A DNA stretch of 30,831 nt from an uncultured Collinsella sp. (lineage in GTDB: Bacteria > Actinomycetota > Coriobacteriia > Coriobacteriales > Coriobacteriaceae). Below, piece after piece: positions 1 to 6,681 of this stretch. Made by a program: the position numbers and the translations under genes. Within the stretch, counting starts at the first letter, position 1. Each line of letters begins with the position of its first letter. The stretch is from NCBI GenBank assembly GCA_902465265.1, contig CABQMF010000018.1, forward strand, positions 1 to 30,831, written 5' to 3'. The notes beneath the pieces are model-generated. The model was not told the origin of the DNA. It did not search any database and saw nothing but the letters and a program-made list of their open reading frames with translations.

Positions 1-6
1 TTATAA

Positions 7-189
7 AACCCCCTTAGTCAAGCCGCTGACAAATCCTACCAAAACCAAGCCGCTCACGCCAAAAGAATCCAAAAGATTATGCTTGACCAACATGTTGCGG
101 TCGTGCCCTGCCGAGCCTCATGCAACGCGGCACGAATCCTTGAAAGATATGTATATGCAAACGGAAAAGACGAGAGTTTCCTCGGATGA
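7..189 (+). other. possible remnant of a coding sequence (unrecognised)
   Basis: Frame 1 is open from position 7 to a TGA at 187-189 and reads like real protein toward its end (a stretch ending AARILERYVYANGKDESFLG). There is an in-frame TAA at 4-6. The first ATG (79-81) would give only 36 residues and has no Shine-Dalgarno sequence. I do not recognise a family. It could be the tail of a decayed gene, or chance. The rest of the stretch to the tRNA terminator (190-248) shows nothing I can name. Confidence 0.2.
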
Positions 190-248
190 CCACTGAGAAG
201 CATCCCGGAAGATCAAAAAACTCGTAATTTGGTGACGTATTTGTCGAC

Positions 249-286
249 CAAAACAAAACAGCCCAGAGGACATAGCCTCTGAGCTG
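249..286 (-). terminator. Rho-independent terminator after the tRNA-Gly/tRNA-Val pair
   Basis: On the minus strand an 11-bp stem (arms 259-269 and 276-286, one G-U pair) is followed by a T-rich run, TTTTGTTTT. It lies 9 nt downstream of the tRNA-Val 3' end, so it should end the two-tRNA transcript. Confidence 0.85.
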
Positions 287-294
287 CGAACATT

Positions 295-369
295 TGGTGG
301 GCGTTAGAAGATTTGAACTTCTGACCTCTTCCGTGTCAGGGAAGCGCTCTCCCCCTGAGCTAAACGCCC
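295..369 (-). tRNA. tRNA-Val (GAC)
   Basis: Full cloverleaf on the minus strand: acceptor GGGCGTT pairs with AACGCCC, the anticodon stem CTTCC/GGAAG holds loop CTGACAC (anticodon GAC), the T-arm contains TTCAAAT, and the terminal CCA is encoded (plus-strand 295-297). It sits 3 nt downstream of tRNA-Gly and shares its promoter and terminator. Confidence 0.96.
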
Positions 370-372
370 AAA

Positions 373-448
373 TGGAGCGGACAACGGGGCTCGAACCCGC
401 GACCCCAACCTTGGCAAGGTTGTGCTCTACCAACTGAGCCATGTCCGC
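373..448 (-). tRNA. tRNA-Gly (GCC), copy 1
   Basis: Cloverleaf on the minus strand: acceptor GCGGACA/TGTCCGC, anticodon stem CAACC/GGTTG with loop TTGCCAA (anticodon GCC), T-loop TTCGAGC, encoded CCA. The sequence is identical to the copies at 2502-2577 and 2728-2803. It is the first gene of a Gly-Val pair. Confidence 0.97.
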
Positions 449-460
449 TTACGGGGATTA

Positions 461-508
461 ATCTTACGTGATGCCCGCATCCTATGCAAGAACTTTTTTT
501 GAAAAGTT
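461..508 (-). promoter_or_regulatory. tRNA-Gly/Val promoter with AT-rich upstream palindrome
   Basis: Minus strand: -35 TTGCAT (484-489), 17-bp spacer, -10 TAAGAT (461-466), giving a start about 6-8 nt before the mature tRNA. Immediately upstream is an imperfect version of the AT-rich palindrome seen at the two other tRNA promoters (491-508, ending AAAAAAAGTT before CTTGC). The remainder of the gap to the alpha-glucosidase stop (509-589) holds only a small TCGCGA...TCGCGA hairpin at 520-534; no convincing terminator for the glucosidase is visible. Confidence 0.8.
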
Positions 509-589
509 TTGCGACGCCCTCGCGAACCTCGCGAAGACATCAGCCGCCACGGAAGGTGCAGGCAAACTCAAACTCGCCGCAAAAGGCCC

Positions 590-2323
590 CTACAACTCAG
601 CGAGCATGATCCAGGCAGAGCTGTCCTGCGCGAGCCTGCCGTCTGCAAGCGGTGATGAGGTGAGCAGGACCCTGCCCGCCGGCAGTTCCACGGGCGCTGC
701 GCCGAAGTTCGTCACACACGCCCAGCCGTTGTCGCGGCGATAGGCGATGACGCCGCCCTCAGCGCCCTCGGCACCATCCGCAAGGCCGGTGCGCCCGTCA
801 AGATCGAGCCAAGCAAGATCGTTGGCGCAACCGCGCAGCTTGCGCCGCAGCCAGAGGGCGTCACGATAGAGCGCAAGCATCGATGTCGGGTCCGCTTCTT
901 CCCTATCGGCAGCGTAATCGGAAAACCATGCAGGCTGCGGCAGATGGGGCGCCGCATCGGCGTCCGCCGGCGAAAACCCAAACGATCCGCCCTGCGCGGG
1001 ATCGTCCGCCGCCACCCACGGCAGGGGCACACGACAGCCGTCGCGCCCCTTCTCGCGCTTCGGTCCGTGCGTATTGGTCGCAGTGGGATCTTCGAGTACA
1101 GCCCACGGGATGTCAGCCACCTCAAAAAGGCCGAGTTCTTCACCCTGATACACGTATGCCGAGCCCGGAAGCGCCAGCTCAAGCAAAAGGGCCGCCCGCG
1201 CGCGGCGCTCGCCGAGTTCACGGTCCTCGTCATAAGACGACCCGTCGCGTAAGAGCCAGTCGAGCGCAATCTGGTGGTAGCGCGTCGCCTTGATTTGCGG
1301 CAGGGCATAGCGCGTCGCCACGCGCGGCACGTCGTGGTTGGAGAGTACCCAGGTCGAGGCGGAATCGGATTCGACGGCTGCCTTCAAGCCCTTCTCGATT
1401 GCAGTGTGCATGTCATCATAGGTCCAAGTGGCCTTGGCGAACTCAAAGTTGAATGTCTGGCCAAGCTCGCTGGGGCGGGCGTAGAGATACTGGCGCTCGG
1501 GCAGCACCCACGCCTCGGCAACGGCGCTGCGCGGCGGATTATAGCGGTCGAACACGCGGCGCCACTCGCGATAGATCTCGTGGACCTCGTTACGGTCCCA
1601 CAGCGGATGGGTGCCGTCGTCAACCATGTCATCGCCCTCGGCGAGATGCCACCGGTCGAGGTCATCGCGGTCGAGATCCTTGGCAAGACCGTGCGCCACA
1701 TCAATGCGAAAGCCATCGACGCCTCGATCGCTCCAAAACGTCAGGACGTCGCAAAAGAACGCGTGAACCTCGGGGCATGACCAGTCAAAGTCCGGCTGCT
1801 CGGGCGTAAACATGTGCAGATACCACTGACCGTCCGCGACACGCGTCCAGGCGGGGCCGCCAAAGTTGGCATTCCAATTGGTGGGAGGCAACTCGCCGTG
1901 CTCGCCGCGACCATCGCGGAAGATATAACGAGCGCGCTCGGGCGATCCGGGGCCAGCGGCAAGAGCGGCTTTGAACCACGGGTGCTGGTTGGATGAATGG
2001 TTGGGCACGATGTCGACGATGACCTTGATGCCGCACGCGTGAGCCGCAGCGATCATGTCATCGAAGTCGTCAAGCGAGCCGAGACGTGGATCGACATCGC
2101 AGTAGTCCGCCACATCATAGCCACCATCGACAAGAGGCGATGAGTAAAACGGGCTCAGCCAGATGGCCTCGATACCCAGCCGCTCAAGATAGTCCATCTG
2201 CTGGGTAATGCCCGCGATATCGCCCAGACCCGAACCAGTCGAATCCTTAAACGAGCGCGGGTAGATCTGATAGATCGCGGCATCGGACATCCATGAGCGA
2301 GAAGAGGACTTTTCTGTAGCCAT
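590..2323 (-). CDS. GH13 alpha-glucosidase / oligo-1,6-glucosidase-type hydrolase
   Basis: A 577-residue cytoplasmic enzyme (no signal peptide) expected to release glucose from the non-reducing ends of maltose, isomaltose or short alpha-glucans. All four GH13 regions are visible: DIVPNH at 104-109 (region I), DGFRIDVAH at 203-211 with nucleophile Asp208, VAEAW at 268-272 with acid/base Glu270, and SNHD at 328-331 with the transition-state Asp331. The C-terminal ~85 residues form the usual small beta domain. The ATG at 2323 is chosen because GGGAGG lies 7 nt upstream; the much longer open frame above it merely translates tRNA genes. It stands alone between tRNA clusters, with no transporter or regulator next to it. 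The subfamily looks like the actinobacterial alpha-glucosidases (GH13_30-like); whether it prefers alpha-1,4 or alpha-1,6 bonds, or makes trehalose or sucrose, cannot be read here. Confidence 0.92.
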   Translation of the reverse strand: MATEKSSSRSWMSDAAIYQIYPRSFKDSTGSGLGDIAGITQQMDYLERLGIEAIWLSPFYSSPLVDGGYDVADYCDVDPRLGSLDDFDDMIAAAHACGIKVIVDIVPNHSSNQHPWFKAALAAGPGSPERARYIFRDGRGEHGELPPTNWNANFGGPAWTRVADGQWYLHMFTPEQPDFDWSCPEVHAFFCDVLTFWSDRGVDGFRIDVAHGLAKDLDRDDLDRWHLAEGDDMVDDGTHPLWDRNEVHEIYREWRRVFDRYNPPRSAVAEAWVLPERQYLYARPSELGQTFNFEFAKATWTYDDMHTAIEKGLKAAVESDSASTWVLSNHDVPRVATRYALPQIKATRYHQIALDWLLRDGSSYDEDRELGERRARAALLLELALPGSAYVYQGEELGLFEVADIPWAVLEDPTATNTHGPKREKGRDGCRVPLPWVAADDPAQGGSFGFSPADADAAPHLPQPAWFSDYAADREEADPTSMLALYRDALWLRRKLRGCANDLAWLDLDGRTGLADGAEGAEGGVIAYRRDNGWACVTNFGAAPVELPAGRVLLTSSPLADGRLAQDSSAWIMLAEL

Positions 2324-2463
2324 GGGGTGTGCCTCCCTTGCAACGAGGTTTTGCGAGATGTCCACGATGATACGCTCAAAGCTAACATTCGCGGCAAATA
2401 ACACCACAGCCACGCCCCAAAACACTCGCCCCCTCTCGGGTTCGAGCCCAGGCGATGGGTACG

Positions 2464-2493
2464 AAAAAGCCCGGCTACCGTAGTAGCCGGGCT
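2464..2493 (-). terminator. terminator after tRNA-Gly copy 2
   Basis: AGCCCGGCTA/TAGCCGGGCT hairpin; on the minus strand it is followed by TTTTTCG. It ends the Gly-Cys-Gly tRNA cluster before the alpha-glucosidase. The 140 nt between it and the glucosidase start holds no clear promoter; a GGGTTCGAGCCC at 2443-2454 resembles an isolated tRNA T-arm but nothing else of a tRNA surrounds it. Confidence 0.85.
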
Positions 2494-2501
2494 GTTGTGC
2501 T

Positions 2502-2577
2502 TGGAGCGGACAACGGGGCTCGAACCCGCGACCCCAACCTTGGCAAGGTTGTGCTCTACCAACTGAGCCATGTCCGC
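2502..2577 (-). tRNA. tRNA-Gly (GCC), copy 2
   Basis: Identical in sequence to the tRNA-Gly copies at 373-448 and 2728-2803, with CCA encoded. It is the last of three tRNAs read Gly-Cys-Gly on the minus strand. Confidence 0.97.
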
Positions 2578-2582
2578 ATATG

Positions 2583-2610
2583 TAAAACAAAACGGGCGCC
2601 GGAGCGCCCG
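2583..2610 (-). terminator. terminator-like hairpin between tRNA-Cys and tRNA-Gly copy 2
   Basis: CGGGCGC/GCGCCCG stem (2593-2599 and 2604-2610) with a 4-nt loop; on the minus strand TTTTGTTTT follows. It sits between tRNA-Cys and the last tRNA-Gly, where there is no room for a fresh promoter, so it must either leak or act as a processing hairpin. Confidence 0.7.
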
Positions 2611-2619
2611 GATGTTGCC

Positions 2620-2693
2620 TGGAGGCGAAGCCCGGATTCGAACCGGGGGTAAAGGCTTTGCAGGCCTCTGCCTTACCACTTGGCCACTTCGCC
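2620..2693 (-). tRNA. tRNA-Cys (GCA)
   Basis: Minus-strand cloverleaf: acceptor GGCGAAG/CTTCGCC, anticodon arm GAGGC-CTGCAAA-GCCTT (anticodon GCA), T-loop TTCGAAT, encoded CCA. Its 5' end abuts the hairpin of the preceding spacer. Confidence 0.96.
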
Positions 2694-2718
2694 AAAAAGG
2701 ACCGCTTGAGACGGTCCG
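2694..2718 (-). terminator. terminator-like hairpin between tRNA-Gly copy 3 and tRNA-Cys
   Basis: GGACCG...CGGTCC stem (2698-2716), followed on the minus strand by TTTTT at the very 5' edge of tRNA-Cys. It is canonical in form yet lies inside a tRNA cluster that has only one recognisable promoter. Confidence 0.65.
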
Positions 2719-2727
2719 GAAATGCAA

Positions 2728-2803
2728 TGGAGCGGACAACGGGGCTCGAACCCGCGACCCCAACCTTGGCAAGGTTGTGCTCTACCAACTGAGCCATGTC
2801 CGC
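2728..2803 (-). tRNA. tRNA-Gly (GCC), copy 3
   Basis: Identical in sequence to the tRNA-Gly copies at 373-448 and 2502-2577; it is the first gene of the Gly-Cys-Gly cluster, directly behind a strong promoter. Confidence 0.97.
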
Positions 2804-2815
2804 TTGCGGGTTATT

Positions 2816-2863
2816 AATTTACGCGAGTTGCCCAAAAGACGCAAGTACTTTTTTCAAAAAAGT
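2816..2863 (-). promoter_or_regulatory. promoter of the tRNA Gly-Cys-Gly cluster with upstream palindrome
   Basis: Minus strand: -35 TTGCGT (2839-2844), 17-bp spacer, -10 TAAATT (2816-2821). Two bases upstream of the -35 box is a perfect 17-bp palindrome, ACTTTTTTGAAAAAAGT (2847-2863). It could be an UP element for the RNA polymerase alpha subunits or a protein-binding site. Confidence 0.8.
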
Positions 2864-2908
2864 TGCCGGCCGCATGTTCTTGGTAGCCAAACACGCTAAA
2901 GCGATTGG

Positions 2909-3655
2909 CTAGGCACGCGATTCCAGCGCTCCGCTAAACAGCTTCACCATCTGCACGCGCGTGCCAGCGCCGTCTGTACGACGAGCAACATCCACGTTAT
3001 CGACGAGCAAACGCATAAGCTTGATACCACGGCCGCGCTCCTCAGATGCGACCGGTTCGCTCGTTTCATCGATAGAATAGCCAGCACCTCGATCAAGTAC
3101 CTCAACCACGACGCGATCGCCATAGGCCTGAACCGTCAGGACGCACCCGATACCGCCCGCATGGTCATAGGCATTACCCAGCGCCTCCCCCGACGCCAAT
3201 GCGACATCGTAGCGCTCGTCGCGGCGCAACGGAAGCGATTCAAGGAGTTCGGCGATGCGATGTCGGTAGTATGGAAGATTCTCAATACCCTGACGGACCT
3301 CGACGCTCTTGCTCCAGCGAGGCAGCTCCCCCACCGGAATGGCGGGAATAGACTCCCGTGCCGGACCCGCGACATGAAGGATATCGACAAGACGAGCAAT
3401 CTCCAAAAAGCGAACAACTTCGCCTGATGCATTGACGAGCGAAAGCAGGCCTTCTCGCCTCATGAGTTCACGAGCGCGCGTAAGCAGGAATGCCAAGCCC
3501 GTCGAATCGATAAAGCTAACAGCCTGACAGTTGATGACGACACGACGCACGCCGCGGTCAATCAAAGCATCCAACCGCCGACGCAGTGCAGGCACCGTGG
3601 CGATGTCGATATCGCCTGGTGGCGTCAAAACCGCTATGTCATTCCACTCATTCAT
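2909..3655 (-). CDS. STAS domain - HATPase (anti-sigma antagonist/kinase) fusion protein
   Basis: A 248-residue protein combining two parts of a partner-switching system. Residues ~5-95 are a STAS domain like SpoIIAA/RsbV, with the phosphorylatable serine in FIDSTGL (Ser51). Residues ~115-240 are a GHKL-type HATPase like SpoIIAB/RsbW: N-box E157...N161 followed by D164-H165, the G1 box DRGAG (188-192) and G2-like ERGRG (206-210). Normally antagonist and kinase are separate proteins. The ATG at 3655 is chosen over an in-frame TTG 18 nt upstream because GGGGAA lies ~10 nt before it. It follows the SpoIIE-type phosphatase gene after 81 nt, so the phosphatase probably acts on this STAS serine. 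No sigma factor is encoded next to it, so the output is unknown; the HATPase half might instead be a phospho-sensing or kinase domain with a different target. Confidence 0.85.
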   Translation of the reverse strand: MNEWNDIAVLTPPGDIDIATVPALRRRLDALIDRGVRRVVINCQAVSFIDSTGLAFLLTRARELMRREGLLSLVNASGEVVRFLEIARLVDILHVAGPARESIPAIPVGELPRWSKSVEVRQGIENLPYYRHRIAELLESLPLRRDERYDVALASGEALGNAYDHAGGIGCVLTVQAYGDRVVVEVLDRGAGYSIDETSEPVASEERGRGIKLMRLLVDNVDVARRTDGAGTRVQMVKLFSGALESRA

Positions 3656-3736
3656 ACGACCATGGTTCCCCAAAAGTGCTCGCTCGATGCATACGCATCT
3701 GCAACCGCGCAGATTTTGCTCGTCAAACGTCGCGGC

Positions 3737-6082
3737 CTACGATCGACCCTGTAAAAACTCAAGGGAAACCAGCGCGATGTCATCGTCCAGCGCCGACTCG
3801 GTAAAGCGGTCAAGCTCGCCCAAGACCTTACCGCAGATTCCCGATACGCCCTCGCCCGATACCGATAGCAAAAGATCGCGCAGACGCTGTTCGCCAAAGA
3901 ACGCCCCCGTGCGGTCGCGTGCCTCAATCGTTCCATCGGTATACATAAACAGCATGTCACCAGGAGCGAACGTAAAGGCACCCGTCTCGTAGACCATGCT
4001 CTCGAAGGCACCGATCACGCCCGATTGGCACCCAAGGAGCTCCACTTCTCCCCCTCGGACCCCGCCGCCGCCCAGCGGCATCGACTCTGGCCTGATGACC
4101 ATGGTCGGAGGATGGCCCGCCGAACAATACGTTGCGCGTCCGGCTTTAAGGTCAATCTTGGCGATAAAGGCCGTCACGAACGTCTCGACCCTCGAAAAGC
4201 CCATGAGCATGCTGTTAAGGGAGCGTGCCATGCGGGCCGGGCCAGCGCCCTCCCAGGCATATGCCGTCAGGGCCGTCTTGACGAGCGCGGACATCGATGC
4301 GGCCTCAATGCCTTTGCCAGACACATCGCCCAGAATCATGACGGCGCAGTCGTCGGGAAGACGGATGAGCGTATAGAAATCGCCGCCGACCAACGCCGAG
4401 TTCGTGGCCGACAGGTACACCGAATCGGTTGCGATACCCGGAACATCCCCCAGGGAATTTCTCATGCCGATCTGGAGGGTCTGAGCGATATGGCGCTCCT
4501 CGCGCTTTTGAGATTCGCCTTCGTAGATCAGTTCAAAGTCATGCGCCAAGTGCACCAAGTAGTCATATTCAAGGTCATCAATCGGCTCTTGGCTGCCATC
4601 ACGAAGCAGCAGCGCGCGCGTCGTCGGGCCCTTCGCAACAGAAGCAGGAACAATCGCGTCGTTACTGTGCTTGCCATCACCCTCAGAGCGTGGGTGCCCC
4701 GCCTCGATGCCAGAGTCGACGTAGAGACCCTGGCAAGGCAGACCATGCGCCCTAAGCCAGCCTCCCATAGGCATCGATTCGTCAACGCGAGTTATACGGA
4801 CGTGTTTAAGATCCTCGGCACTCGTGCCGCCCAAAACAGAGGCCTCAAAGCCATCAGGGCCAGCTCCCAGACGTGCCGCCGGCGCCGTCGTAGAAAAGAA
4901 AAGCTTCTCGGGATCGTCCGGCAAAGCAACGCGACTGCCGCCTTCAAAATCTATGACGTAGGCGTCCAGACTGGCGTCATACTCAACAGGGCAAAAATGG
5001 CAGTTGAGCATATTGCAGATCTCGGACGATACCACCTGGGTAGCCGCGGCGAAATCGTCTAGAAAGGTAAACAGCTCATCGCGCAAGACATTGAGCGAGC
5101 GGCCAAGCTCGGCCGTGCGACGAGAGCGAAGGCTCGATGCCATGCCGACCAGCTGGATAGACAGGTAATCGCAAATGACCTCGAGTACATTAACGTCATA
5201 GGCGAGCGGTGCCTGGGGGCGTTTCCAACCAACTTCCAGCACGCCAAGGATCTGCGTACCGTAAAAAACGGGAAGACAGATCTCACTGCGGTACGGAGGC
5301 ATATCCTGCATGCGCAACAGATGCTTAGAACGATTGTCCAAATCCATAAACATGCCCGAGGCGACACGATCGCCCTCAAGATCCTGCTGAATCGACAAGC
5401 GGCAAGCGCGCGACTCGCGAAGCACATACGTCGGAATGCCCGCACCATACGGCAAAAACTCGGGCAGATAGCTATCCTCAAGCTCCTTAGAAACACCGCG
5501 GAGCTTAAAGCCGCCGCTCTCCGAAAAATAAATCGCAGCTCCAGAAGCATCGAGCGTTCCGACAAGCTGGTTTAAAACGGTATCAAGCAGGCTGGGTAAC
5601 TCATCGAAGCCCACGGTGCTCATAATGACCGAAAGCGTGCCAGAGAGACGCTTGTTCGCCACTCTAAGCTCCGATAACGCACGCTTGAGTTGACGGTCGT
5701 GAGAATACTGTTCCTCGATACTGTGAAGTGCCACCAGGACACGTGGCGCACGGCGTCCAAAGATACGCGGAGGCGTAACGGAACCCGCGCGAACCAAGAC
5801 GGGGATAAAGGAGCCGTCACTCAGCTTGAGCATCAGCTCGCTCTCGGACCCATCAGTTTCAAATGGCAGACGATGTTCCGTCGCACGTTCAAAAGCGGAC
5901 GAGTACAGGACATCTTTAACATCTCCACCGATGACATCGGCGCGTTCCTCGCACATCAAACCAAGTAAGCGATTATTCACATGCAGAATGGTTCCGTCGA
6001 GCTCACAAATGATGACAGCATCGCTCGTGATCTCGACCAGTTGGGCAACGTCTGCCCACTCGTTGCGCTCAAGCGTTTCCAT
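3737..6082 (-). CDS. PAS-GAF-SpoIIE (PP2C-type) serine phosphatase
   Basis: A 781-residue sensor phosphatase of the RsbU/SpoIIE kind. Residues ~8-125 form a PAS domain, ~155-315 a GAF domain, ~320-520 a region I cannot assign, and ~535-781 the PP2C-like phosphatase. The metal-binding aspartates are present: Asp568 in GGDFY, Asp586 in GDVSGKG, Asp715 in YTDG, and Asp767-768 in DDDIA; SAGHPP is also conserved. No membrane segment is evident, so sensing is cytoplasmic. The ATG at 6082 is preferred over a GTG 12 nt upstream because GGTGAGG lies 6 nt before it. The next gene encodes a STAS-HATPase fusion, its likely substrate. The start lies only 24 nt from the tRNA-Leu terminator, leaving no room for an ordinary promoter. 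Confidence 0.9.
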   Translation of the reverse strand: METLERNEWADVAQLVEITSDAVIICELDGTILHVNNRLLGLMCEERADVIGGDVKDVLYSSAFERATEHRLPFETDGSESELMLKLSDGSFIPVLVRAGSVTPPRIFGRRAPRVLVALHSIEEQYSHDRQLKRALSELRVANKRLSGTLSVIMSTVGFDELPSLLDTVLNQLVGTLDASGAAIYFSESGGFKLRGVSKELEDSYLPEFLPYGAGIPTYVLRESRACRLSIQQDLEGDRVASGMFMDLDNRSKHLLRMQDMPPYRSEICLPVFYGTQILGVLEVGWKRPQAPLAYDVNVLEVICDYLSIQLVGMASSLRSRRTAELGRSLNVLRDELFTFLDDFAAATQVVSSEICNMLNCHFCPVEYDASLDAYVIDFEGGSRVALPDDPEKLFFSTTAPAARLGAGPDGFEASVLGGTSAEDLKHVRITRVDESMPMGGWLRAHGLPCQGLYVDSGIEAGHPRSEGDGKHSNDAIVPASVAKGPTTRALLLRDGSQEPIDDLEYDYLVHLAHDFELIYEGESQKREERHIAQTLQIGMRNSLGDVPGIATDSVYLSATNSALVGGDFYTLIRLPDDCAVMILGDVSGKGIEAASMSALVKTALTAYAWEGAGPARMARSLNSMLMGFSRVETFVTAFIAKIDLKAGRATYCSAGHPPTMVIRPESMPLGGGGVRGGEVELLGCQSGVIGAFESMVYETGAFTFAPGDMLFMYTDGTIEARDRTGAFFGEQRLRDLLLSVSGEGVSGICGKVLGELDRFTESALDDDIALVSLEFLQGRS

Positions 6083-6106
6083 CGTGGACCTCACCGTCTA
6101 TCGGTA

Positions 6107-6132
6107 ACAAAAAAGCCTCCGAAGAGGCTTCT
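6107..6132 (-). terminator. terminator after tRNA-Leu
   Basis: Minus-strand stem AAGCCTC/GAGGCTT with TTCG loop, then TTTTTTG. It is canonical and 10 nt beyond the tRNA-Leu 3' end. Read-through would run straight into the phosphatase gene. Confidence 0.85.
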
Positions 6133-6141
6133 CAAATGCGA

Positions 6142-6231
6142 TGGTGTCGGAGGCGGGACTTGAACCCGCATGACCAAAAAGCGGTCACTAGCACCTCAAG
6201 CTAGCGCGTCTGCCAATTCCGCCACTCCGAC
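6142..6231 (-). tRNA. tRNA-Leu (GAG)
   Basis: Class II tRNA with a long variable arm. Acceptor GTCGGAG/CTCCGAC, anticodon stem CTAGC/GCTAG with loop TTGAGGT (anticodon GAG), variable arm TGACCGC...GGTCA, T-loop TTCAAGT, encoded CCA. Confidence 0.96.
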
Positions 6232-6288
6232 ATGCTATGTTGTTGATTTGCGGTTCGCTTTGTTGGACCCGCGCGTTCAACGAGGAAG

Positions 6289-6337
6289 ATAATAACCTAT
6301 GATTCGAGAACTGTGCAAGCACTTTTTTCAAAAAAGT
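6289..6337 (-). promoter_or_regulatory. tRNA-Leu promoter with upstream palindrome
   Basis: Minus strand: -35 TTGCAC (6313-6318), 18-bp spacer, -10 TATTAT (6289-6294), about 50 nt of leader before the tRNA. The perfect 17-bp palindrome ACTTTTTTGAAAAAAGT (6321-6337) lies two bases upstream of the -35 box, as at the 2816-2863 promoter. Confidence 0.8.
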
Positions 6338-6375
6338 TTACGAATTTGTAATTGCGCAGGTAAACTGACCTGTTC

Positions 6376-6500
6376 GGGCAGGAATGAGGTTGCCTTCCAA
6401 CGCGTCCTCGGGCATGCGGCATTATTTTGATCCGCGCTTCGCGCTACAAAATAATGCCGCTCCCTGCGGAATGCGTTGGAAGGCAACCTCATTCCTGCCC
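6376..6500. repeat. nested inverted repeat A (candidate structured element)
   Basis: Outer arms 6376-6403 and 6473-6500 are perfect 28-bp complements. Inside them an interruption of 12 nt on each side separates a second perfect 14-bp stem (6416-6429 / 6447-6460), capped by a small CGCG hairpin (6433-6443). Read on the minus strand, the interruption is ATTCCGCAGGGA on the 5' side and ATGCCCGAGGAC on the 3' side; both motifs recur in element B at 6682-6813. No coding potential and no T-tract. It lies between the tRNA-Leu promoter and the end of the opp operon. Function unknown. Confidence 0.85.
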
Positions 6501-6561
6501 TAGGAACACATGCTTTAGGCACAGTTCTCAAACATGTTCTGGGGGCTGATGCAAATTTGGT

Positions 6562-6580
6562 GGCTCGGCTTTGCCGAGCC
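6562..6580. repeat. short perfect hairpin
   Basis: GGCTCGGC/GCCGAGCC stem with TTT loop and no clear T-tract on either side. It is one of two compact hairpins lying between nested repeats A and B. Confidence 0.7.
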
Positions 6581-6590
6581 CTTATATGAG

Positions 6591-6616
6591 GAGGCCGGAG
6601 CTAAAGCTCCGGCCTC
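6591..6616. repeat. perfect 12-bp hairpin
   Basis: GAGGCCGGAGCT (6591-6602) and AGCTCCGGCCTC (6605-6616) are exact complements separated by only 2 nt. It looks like a terminator stem but lacks a clear T-run on either strand; it may be a bidirectional or processed 3' end. Between it and element B is one more weak stem, CCCTGC/GCAGGG (6664-6684), overlapping the edge of B. Confidence 0.65.
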
Positions 6617-6681
6617 ACTCAATTTCTCATCAGATTAAGTGAGCGATCGAGGAATCGCACTCCCCCTGCCAAGTTACCGCA

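Noticed and set aside
77..442. 121-residue reading frame on the minus strand
   Set aside because: It is a translation through tRNA-Gly and tRNA-Val; the recurring peptide MAQLVEHNLAKVGVAGSS is simply tRNA-Gly read as protein.
2437..2456. GGGTTCGAGCCC resembling a tRNA T-arm on the plus strand
   Set aside because: No acceptor, anticodon or D-arm can be formed around it. It could be an old tRNA fragment or attachment-site scar, but there is no integrase or matching repeat.
2324..2797. 158-residue N-terminal extension of the alpha-glucosidase frame
   Set aside because: It runs through three tRNA genes and their terminators; the ATG at 2323 has a strong ribosome site.
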